From: Bradyrhizobium sp. 139
GTDB lineage: Bacteria; Pseudomonadota; Alphaproteobacteria; Rhizobiales; Xanthobacteraceae
Assembly: GCF_023074175.1 (NCBI RefSeq)
Contig: NZ_JADPKS010000103.1
Span: 34,215 to 98,214, forward strand
Direction: 5' to 3'
Length of the DNA: 64,000 nt
Shown: positions 58,796 through 64,000 of the stretch, piece after piece
Numbering within the stretch: position 1 is the first letter of the stretch
How the letters are laid out: the number at the start of each line of letters is the position of its first letter
Notes under the pieces: model-generated
What the model saw: only the letters and a program-made list of their open reading frames with translations
What the model was told of the DNA's origin: nothing
Database searches by the model: none
Program-made: the position numbers and the translations under genes

Positions 58796-59857
58796 ATGAT
58801 CAGATTCGGCTTGCTGGGGTGCGGGCGCATCGCAAAACGCCATTCCGAGCTCCTCGGCGGCAATAACATCGAGAGAGCGAGTCTGGTCGCCGTTTGTGAC
58901 AACGTCAAATCCCGTGCAGACGCACTGGGTGCCAAATTCAACGTTCAAGCCTACGATGATTTGGACGCGTTTCTCGCACGCAAGGACATCGACGCCGTCG
59001 CCGTCTTGACGCCGAGCGGCATGCACCCGCAGCACGCGATCGCGTGTGCGCGCGCGGGAAAGCACGTCGTTGTCGAGAAGCCGATGGCGCTTCGGCTGCA
59101 GGACGCCGACGACATGATCCGCGCCTGCGACGAAGCCGGCGTCAAATTGTTCGTCGTCAAGCAGAACCGCTTCAACGTTCCCGTCGTCAAGGCGCGCGAG
59201 GCGCTAGATGCCGGCAGGTTCGGGCGGCTCATCCTCGGTACCGTCCGGGTGCGCTGGTGCCGGGACCAGGCCTATTACGATCAGGACGCATGGCGCGGTA
59301 CCTGGGCTTATGACGGCGGCGTGCTCACGAACCAGGCCAGCCATCACATCGACATGCTGGAATGGTTCTTCGGGGATGTGGTGAGCGTTCACGCCCGGGC
59401 GACGACCGCTATGGTGAAGGTGGAGACTGAAGACACAGCCGTGGCGACGCTGAAATTCCGCAACGGGGCGTTGGGAATCATCGAGGCCACCACGGCAGTT
59501 CGGCCAAAGGATCTCGAAGGCTCGCTTTCGATTCTGGGCGAGAAGGGCACCGTGGAAATCGCGGGCTTCGCGGTCAACCAGATCAGGCATTGGAATTTCA
59601 TCGAGGAACTGCCGTCCGACAAGGTCGTCGTCGAGAACTTCTCGGTCAATCCGCCCAACGTCTACGGCTTCGGGCACCAGGCCTATTATCAGCACGTCGT
59701 CGATTGCCTGTTGCATCAGCGCGCCGCGCTGGTCGATGGCTTGCAGGGCCGCAAGAGCCTTGAGCTGATCTCGGCCCTCTACGAGTCGATCGAGACGGGG
59801 CAGGAAGTTGCGCTTCGCTTCGAGCCCAGGCGGAGCAGGCTCGGTGTGATCTCGTGA
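58796..59857 (+). CDS. Gfo/Idh/MocA oxidoreductase, WbpB/WlbA-like
   Basis: This 353-residue NAD-linked sugar oxidoreductase has GCGRIAKRH and the EKP motif (residues 94-96), the lysine of which is catalytic. With the next two genes it forms the order of the wbpB-wbpD-wbpE module, in which this enzyme oxidises C3 of UDP-N-acetylglucosaminuronic acid. The ATG at 58796 has GAGGAAGGA upstream. It is divergent from the Wzy-like genes. WbpA, which supplies the substrate, is not in the window. Related Gfo/Idh sugars are possible. Confidence 0.83.
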   Translation: MIRFGLLGCGRIAKRHSELLGGNNIERASLVAVCDNVKSRADALGAKFNVQAYDDLDAFLARKDIDAVAVLTPSGMHPQHAIACARAGKHVVVEKPMALRLQDADDMIRACDEAGVKLFVVKQNRFNVPVVKAREALDAGRFGRLILGTVRVRWCRDQAYYDQDAWRGTWAYDGGVLTNQASHHIDMLEWFFGDVVSVHARATTAMVKVETEDTAVATLKFRNGALGIIEATTAVRPKDLEGSLSILGEKGTVEIAGFAVNQIRHWNFIEELPSDKVVVENFSVNPPNVYGFGHQAYYQHVVDCLLHQRAALVDGLQGRKSLELISALYESIETGQEVALRFEPRRSRLGVIS

Positions 59858-60324
59858 GCGGCAAGCCGCAAGTGCACCAGGTCGGCGTGCGTGACGTCAA
59901 ATTCGGTCAGCGCGTCAAATTGGTCGAGCCTTGCAATCTCTACGGCTGCGAGATCGCGGACGATTGTTTCGTCGGGCCCTTCACCGAGATCCAAACCGGG
60001 GCGGTGATCGGCGCGCGGACGCGCGTGCAGTCGCATGCCTTTGTCTGCGAGCTGGTGTCGATCGGAGAGGACTGCTTCATCGGCCACGGCGTGATGTTCA
60101 TCAACGATACGTTCTCGACCGGCGGGCCGGCACGCGGGCGCCGGGAATTGTGGCGCGCGACGAAGATCGGCAATCGGGTTTCGATCGGTTCAAACGCGAC
60201 CATCATGCCGGTATCCATCGCTGATGACGTCGTGATCGGAGCCGGCGCGGTGGTCACGAAGGACATTACCGAGCCCGGCAGCTACGCCGGAAATCCCGTC
60301 CGCCGCCTCAAGGGCAAGACCTAG
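59854..60324 (+). CDS. Left-handed beta-helix N-acetyltransferase, WbpD-like
   Basis: This 156-residue hexapeptide-repeat protein carries the catalytic-site segment IGHGVMFIND and the repeat series VGVRDVKFGQRVKL to IGSNATIMPVSIADDVVIG. The GTG start overlaps the preceding stop (GTGA). In the WbpB-D-E pathway it acetylates the 3-amino group to give the 2,3-diacetamido uronic acid. Order here is B, D, E as in the Pseudomonas wbp cluster. Confidence 0.88.
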   Translation: MSGKPQVHQVGVRDVKFGQRVKLVEPCNLYGCEIADDCFVGPFTEIQTGAVIGARTRVQSHAFVCELVSIGEDCFIGHGVMFINDTFSTGGPARGRRELWRATKIGNRVSIGSNATIMPVSIADDVVIGAGAVVTKDITEPGSYAGNPVRRLKGKT

Positions 60325-60335
60325 GGAATAGCTTC

Positions 60336-61433
60336 ATGCCGGTACCTTATGCGGATCTCGGGCTCCAGTATCAGTCGATCAAGGATGAGATCGACGGTGC
60401 GATCGCTGCGGTCATTCGCGACAGCGCGTTCATCCGTGGGCCGTATGTCGATGCCTTCGAGCGGGAGTTCGCGGCCGCGGCAGGCTCCAAACACTGCGTG
60501 TCCTGTGCGAACGGCACGGACGCGCTCTACCTCGCGATGGCGGCGCTGAAGGTCAAGCCGGGAGACGAGGTCATCACGACCGCACATTCCTGGATATCGA
60601 CATCCGCGATGATCACGCATGCGGGCGCGCAGGTTGTGTTCTGCGACACCGACGGTGAGACCTTCACAATCGACCCGGCGGCGGTCGAAGTGGCGATCAC
60701 GTCGCGGACCGTCGGGATCATCCCGGTGCATCTCTACGGTCAGCCCGCGGACATGGACGCGATCATGGCGATCGCGCGCAAGCACGGCCTCTGGGTCATC
60801 GAAGACTGCGCCCAGGCTCATCTGGCGCGCTACAAGGATCAGCCGGTCGGAACCTTTGGGGCGGCCGCGACCTATTCATTTTATCCGGGCAAAAATCTGG
60901 GGGCGTTCGGCGATGCCGGCGCGGTTGTGACTGAGGACGCGGCGCTTGCCGAGCACATGACCATGCTGGCCCGTCACGGCGGCGTGGTGAAGCACAAGCA
61001 CCTGATCGAGGGTATCAACAGCCGCCTCGATGGAATGCAGGCCGCGATCCTGTCGGCCAAGCTGAGGCATCTGCAGGCTTGGACCAAGGCGCGTCGGGAC
61101 GCCGCGGCAGTCTACGATGCCGGTCTCAATCAGCTCGATGGCGTGGAGGTGCCCTACGTCGCGCCTGACCGCACTCACGTCTACCATCTCTACACGATCA
61201 AGCATAAGAAGCGCGACGCGCTCGCATCGTATCTGGGTGCGAACGGAGTGCAGACGGCGATAAATTACCCGACGGCGCTGCCGCTGTTGCCCGCCTATGC
61301 ACGATTCGCGCATCGCCCCGAACAATTTCCGAGGGCCTGTGACGATCAGAACAAGATCCTCTCGCTCCCGATGTTTGCGGAGATCACCCGCGAGCAGCAG
61401 GATGAGGTCATTCGTCTGATCAAGAACTTCTAA
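60336..61433 (+). CDS. DegT/DnrJ/EryC1/StrS aminotransferase, WbpE-like
   Basis: This 365-residue PLP aminotransferase has K186 in SFYPGKNLGAFGDAG, which is the WbpE/WlbC form of the lysine motif (PGKNLGA), distinct from the PNKHVTT form of the other aminotransferase in this window. It would place an amino group at C3 of the oxidised uronic acid. It follows the acetyltransferase by 11 bp. Its stop codon overlaps that of the convergent glycosyltransferase gene (61430-61433). Confidence 0.88.
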   Translation: MPVPYADLGLQYQSIKDEIDGAIAAVIRDSAFIRGPYVDAFEREFAAAAGSKHCVSCANGTDALYLAMAALKVKPGDEVITTAHSWISTSAMITHAGAQVVFCDTDGETFTIDPAAVEVAITSRTVGIIPVHLYGQPADMDAIMAIARKHGLWVIEDCAQAHLARYKDQPVGTFGAAATYSFYPGKNLGAFGDAGAVVTEDAALAEHMTMLARHGGVVKHKHLIEGINSRLDGMQAAILSAKLRHLQAWTKARRDAAAVYDAGLNQLDGVEVPYVAPDRTHVYHLYTIKHKKRDALASYLGANGVQTAINYPTALPLLPAYARFAHRPEQFPRACDDQNKILSLPMFAEITREQQDEVIRLIKNF

Positions 61434-62647
61434 TTCGCGCCCTCGTCCTCGCGCAGGCGTCGCACGATGTCCCGATAGCGAAGCGTCGAGGCTTGTTCGC
61501 TGTATTTCAGCGCGGCGACCGCCGCCAGGCGGCCTCGTTCGCGCGTCGCCTTGCGATCGGCCGCGGCCTCGCAAATTGCCTGCCCAAGCCGGGCCGGGTC
61601 CTCTGGAGGCACGACCCAGCCGATATCCTCCTCCATGACCGCAAGGCCGGCCTCGGAGTTCGCTTCCGTTCCGACGATGACGGCGCGCCCGACGGCGAGA
61701 AAATTGTAGAGGCGGCTTGGAATCGAGACGCCGGCGACGTTGCGCCGGTAGGGGATGACCCAGGCATCCGCCATCGACAGGAACTCGGCGAGCTCGTTCT
61801 CCGGCACCGGATCCAACAGGGTCACGTTTTCGAGCTTCTCGGACGCTTGAAGAGCTTTCAGCTCGGTCCATCCGATTCCCCAACCGGAGAGAACGAAATG
61901 GATGTGCCTCTCGTTTCGCAACAGCCGTGCGGCCTCGAATACGGCGCCAGGCGCGTGCGTGAAGCCGAGATTGCCGCACAGGCCGACAACGAATTGCGCG
62001 GAGCAGGATTTCCTGAAGCGGTTGTCGTCATCGAGCTCGCGGAAGCCGATCGGCAGCAATGTCCAGTTGGGCACGAAATGGATCTTCTCGGCACTGACCC
62101 GCGGATAGCGCAGCAGAAGAGGGGTCACGTCGCGGCCGATAACGAAAATCGCGCTCAGCGACTTGAAGAGCCAGGCATTGGCAAGGCGAAGGGTGCGTGC
62201 GATGAGCGAGGTGCGCTTGGCAATACCGGCGACCTCGAGCGCTTCCGGATAGAGATCATAGATCAGGAGTGCCGTCTTGGCACCTCGCAGCCTTGCCGCA
62301 AGCGTAATTGCATACGGCAGGGTGAAGGGGCTCGTCACCGACATGACGACATCGCCCCGGCGTGCTCGCCGGTAGACGGCCCAGAACATCCGCATAGCCA
62401 GCGCCGAACTCGCGATGACGCGCTTGGCAAGCGCGTGCTTGGCCGGCTTCCAGTTCGCGATCTCGATGACGGCAGGCGTTCCTTTGCCGCCCGCTGGCGG
62501 CGTGGCGGAGGAGGGGGTCCCGGATAGAACCACTGCCTTCATGTCCAGGGCGATTGCACGGGCGATTGCGCCGACATAAGTTGCCGTTGTGCTCCCATCC
62601 GGCGGATAGTATTCCGTCGCCAGAATGAACGTGGAAGATTTTGCCAC
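61430..62647 (-). CDS. Family 4 glycosyltransferase, WbuB-like
   Basis: This 405-residue GT-B enzyme has the N-terminal EYYPPDGSTTATYVGAIARA and the donor segment GVSIPSRLYNFLAVGRAVIV, a WbuB-type signature. I chose the GTG at 62647, where the fold starts; the frame is open further upstream into the HAD gene but without sense. It likely adds an N-acetylated amino sugar. The next gene upstream ends 4 bp before its start, so the two are co-transcribed. Confidence 0.84.
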   Translation of the reverse strand: MAKSSTFILATEYYPPDGSTTATYVGAIARAIALDMKAVVLSGTPSSATPPAGGKGTPAVIEIANWKPAKHALAKRVIASSALAMRMFWAVYRRARRGDVVMSVTSPFTLPYAITLAARLRGAKTALLIYDLYPEALEVAGIAKRTSLIARTLRLANAWLFKSLSAIFVIGRDVTPLLLRYPRVSAEKIHFVPNWTLLPIGFRELDDDNRFRKSCSAQFVVGLCGNLGFTHAPGAVFEAARLLRNERHIHFVLSGWGIGWTELKALQASEKLENVTLLDPVPENELAEFLSMADAWVIPYRRNVAGVSIPSRLYNFLAVGRAVIVGTEANSEAGLAVMEEDIGWVVPPEDPARLGQAICEAAADRKATRERGRLAAVAALKYSEQASTLRYRDIVRRLREDEGAN

Positions 62648-62651
62648 GGCG

Positions 62652-63194
62652 TTACTCGTTCGCCAGCAGCGGCGTGATGAAATCCCGCAGATTTCCGCCC
62701 TGAAAAAGGTGGCCCGACAATCCTGCGGCGTGCGCTGCATCCATGTCGGACGGCTTGTCACCCACGACGAAGCTCCTGGCGGCGTCGACCGGGAACCGGT
62801 TCAGGAGGTCAAGGATCATGCCGGGCTGCGGCTTTCGCCGTGCACTTGCGCATCGGTAACGTTCAATCACTCCGTGCGGATGAAAGGGGCAATATTCGAA
62901 AGCGTCAATGCGAGCGCCCCGCAAAGCCAATTGGCTGGCCATCCAGTCGTGCAGGACATGTACGTCGGTTTCCTCATAAAAACCCCTGGCCACGCCCGAC
63001 TGGTTCGTTACCACAAACGCGAAATAGCCGGCGTCGTTGACCGCCTTGACCGCCTCGATCGCGCCGTCGGTCCAGACGAATTTGTCAATCTCGAACAGAT
63101 ATTCGCTGTCGACGTTCAGGACGCCGTCACGGTCGAAAAAAATTCCAGGCCGGAGCACCTGGTTGTTCGCCGAGCTATCTTGGTTTCGGAACAT
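62652..63194 (-). CDS. HAD-family sugar phosphatase, GmhB-like
   Basis: This 180-residue enzyme has FFDRDGVLN with nucleophile and acid D21 and D23, and TNQSGVAR and GDKPSDMDAA motifs, as in D-glycero-D-manno-heptose 1,7-bisphosphate phosphatase. The zinc loop of GmhB has four ligands; here C102, H105 (or H107) and C115 are present, but the last cysteine of the usual C-x-C-R-K-P is missing (CASARRKP). The true substrate may differ from heptose bisphosphate; no other heptose genes are near. Confidence 0.82.
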   Translation of the reverse strand: MFRNQDSSANNQVLRPGIFFDRDGVLNVDSEYLFEIDKFVWTDGAIEAVKAVNDAGYFAFVVTNQSGVARGFYEETDVHVLHDWMASQLALRGARIDAFEYCPFHPHGVIERYRCASARRKPQPGMILDLLNRFPVDAARSFVVGDKPSDMDAAHAAGLSGHLFQGGNLRDFITPLLANE

Positions 63195-63481
63195 TCCGGC
63201 TTGACTGTTGCGTCTCTCGGGGGCGAGCGAGCGGCCGATGCAGCCCGATCACTCCGGGCCTCTCACTATCATGTTTGGGGAGCGCCATCCATTGGATTGG
63301 CGGGTGGATGGTTGTCTTCCGGCTCCAATCGGCCGTGACGGGTCCGGGGCCGAACCACCACCGGCGCACCGGGGTTGACCCGCGAATGGCGATATGTCCA
63401 AGAAGAAGCGCTTGAACATGCTTCGCTTGGCGCCTTGTCGGCGTCCATCCTATTTTACGTGCTGCGGGAACAAGGCAGACC

Positions 63482-64000
63482 ATGACCAAACGGGTCGCTC
63501 TGATCACCGGCGTGACGGGCCAGGACGGCGCCTACCTCGCCGAGCACCTGCTGGCGCTCGGCTATGTCGTGCACGGCATCAAACGGCGCTCGTCCTCATT
63601 CAACACCGCACGCGTGGACCATCTCTACGAGGACCCGCATGTCGGCGACGTGCCGTTCCTGATGCACTACGGCGACATGACGGATTCGACCAATCTGATC
63701 CGCCTGGTGCAGCAGATTCGGCCGACCGAGATCTACAATCTCGCCGCCCAAAGCCACGTCGCGGTCAGCTTCGAGAGCCCGGAATACACCGCCAATGCCG
63801 ACGCGATCGGCGTGCTGCGACTGCTGGAAGCGATCCGCATCCTCGGCATGGAGAAGGAGACGCGGTTCTACCAGGCCTCGACCTCCGAGCTCTACGGCCT
63901 CGTGCAGGAGATTCCGCAGAAGGAGACGACGCCGTTCTATCCGCGCTCGCCTTACGGCGTCGCCAAGCTCTACGGCTACTGGATCACCGTGAACTACCGC
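63482..64000 (+). CDS. gmd: GDP-mannose 4,6-dehydratase, N-terminal part (cut by window end)
   Basis: This SDR enzyme converts GDP-mannose to GDP-4-keto-6-deoxymannose. The visible 173 residues have GVTGQDGAYLAEHLL, the characteristic KRRSSSFNTARVDHLY, the catalytic threonine-serine-glutamate region STSELYG and the YGVAK catalytic pair. AAGGCAG precedes the ATG. It starts after a 287-bp gap with no gene that I see, which should hold its promoter. The product feeds perosamine, fucose or rhamnose pathways; the perosamine-synthase-like gene at 53060 is a candidate user. Confidence 0.95.
   Translation, partial: MTKRVALITGVTGQDGAYLAEHLLALGYVVHGIKRRSSSFNTARVDHLYEDPHVGDVPFLMHYGDMTDSTNLIRLVQQIRPTEIYNLAAQSHVAVSFESPEYTANADAIGVLRLLEAIRILGMEKETRFYQASTSELYGLVQEIPQKETTPFYPRSPYGVAKLYGYWITVNYR

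Overview
The window is high-GC alphaproteobacterial DNA, most likely Bradyrhizobium or a close relative in the Nitrobacteraceae. I base this on the dense set of TRAP, TTT and Bug-type carboxylate uptake genes, the two-subunit Mo hydroxylase, an FCD-type GntR regulator, a serralysin-like RTX protein with 119-residue repeats, and GC-rich palindromic intergenic repeats of a kind I associate with that genus. The repeat attribution is from memory and was not searched.

Region 1 (about 1-23.4 kb) is catabolic. It holds a TRAP transporter operon with a short-chain dehydrogenase; a converging operon with a two-subunit Mo/[2Fe-2S] hydroxylase and a ModA-like protein without signal peptide, next to a Bug-type binding protein; a molybdopterin oxidoreductase and a crotonase-fold protein; a repeat-rich gap (11.44-12.32 kb); an FAD/Fe-S 2-hydroxyacid dehydrogenase with a GlcG-like partner, running divergently from two tandem class V aminotransferases, with a GntR regulator and a clear palindrome between them; a second crotonase-fold protein lacking both catalytic glutamates; and a complete TTT operon (TctC-TctB-TctA). 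The likely theme is uptake and oxidation of hydroxy or dicarboxylic acids, with glyoxylate drained by transamination.

Region 2 (about 23.5-29.96 kb) is a decayed mobile island. It carries a YqaJ-type exonuclease, an ERF annealing protein fused to an HNH-like domain, a small XRE regulator flanked by three matching dyads, two proteins sharing an unexplained N-terminal motif, an IS630-like transposase relic and a broken small zinc-ribbon gene. No integrase is present. The left edge abuts the 3' end of a CoA-transferase gene, and the right edge abuts the 3' end of an intact CoA-transferase gene in the same orientation.

Region 3 (about 31.3-39.9 kb) has a small exported protein, a serralysin-like RTX metalloprotease with three near-identical 357-bp repeats, and three large membrane proteins.

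Region 4 (about 40-64 kb) is a surface polysaccharide (O-antigen or exopolysaccharide) locus. Five genes, the first four overlapping, make a CDP-3,6-dideoxyhexose and probably a two-carbon branched (yersiniose-like) sugar. After this come glycosyltransferases, a Wzx-type flippase, a perosamine-synthase-like aminotransferase with a methyltransferase and a cupin protein, two tandem Wzy-like paralogues, a WbpB-WbpD-WbpE-like diacetamido-uronic acid module, a HAD phosphatase, and the start of gmd (GDP-mannose 4,6-dehydratase), cut by the window end. GTGA and ATGA overlaps between neighbours are common here and fix several start codons.
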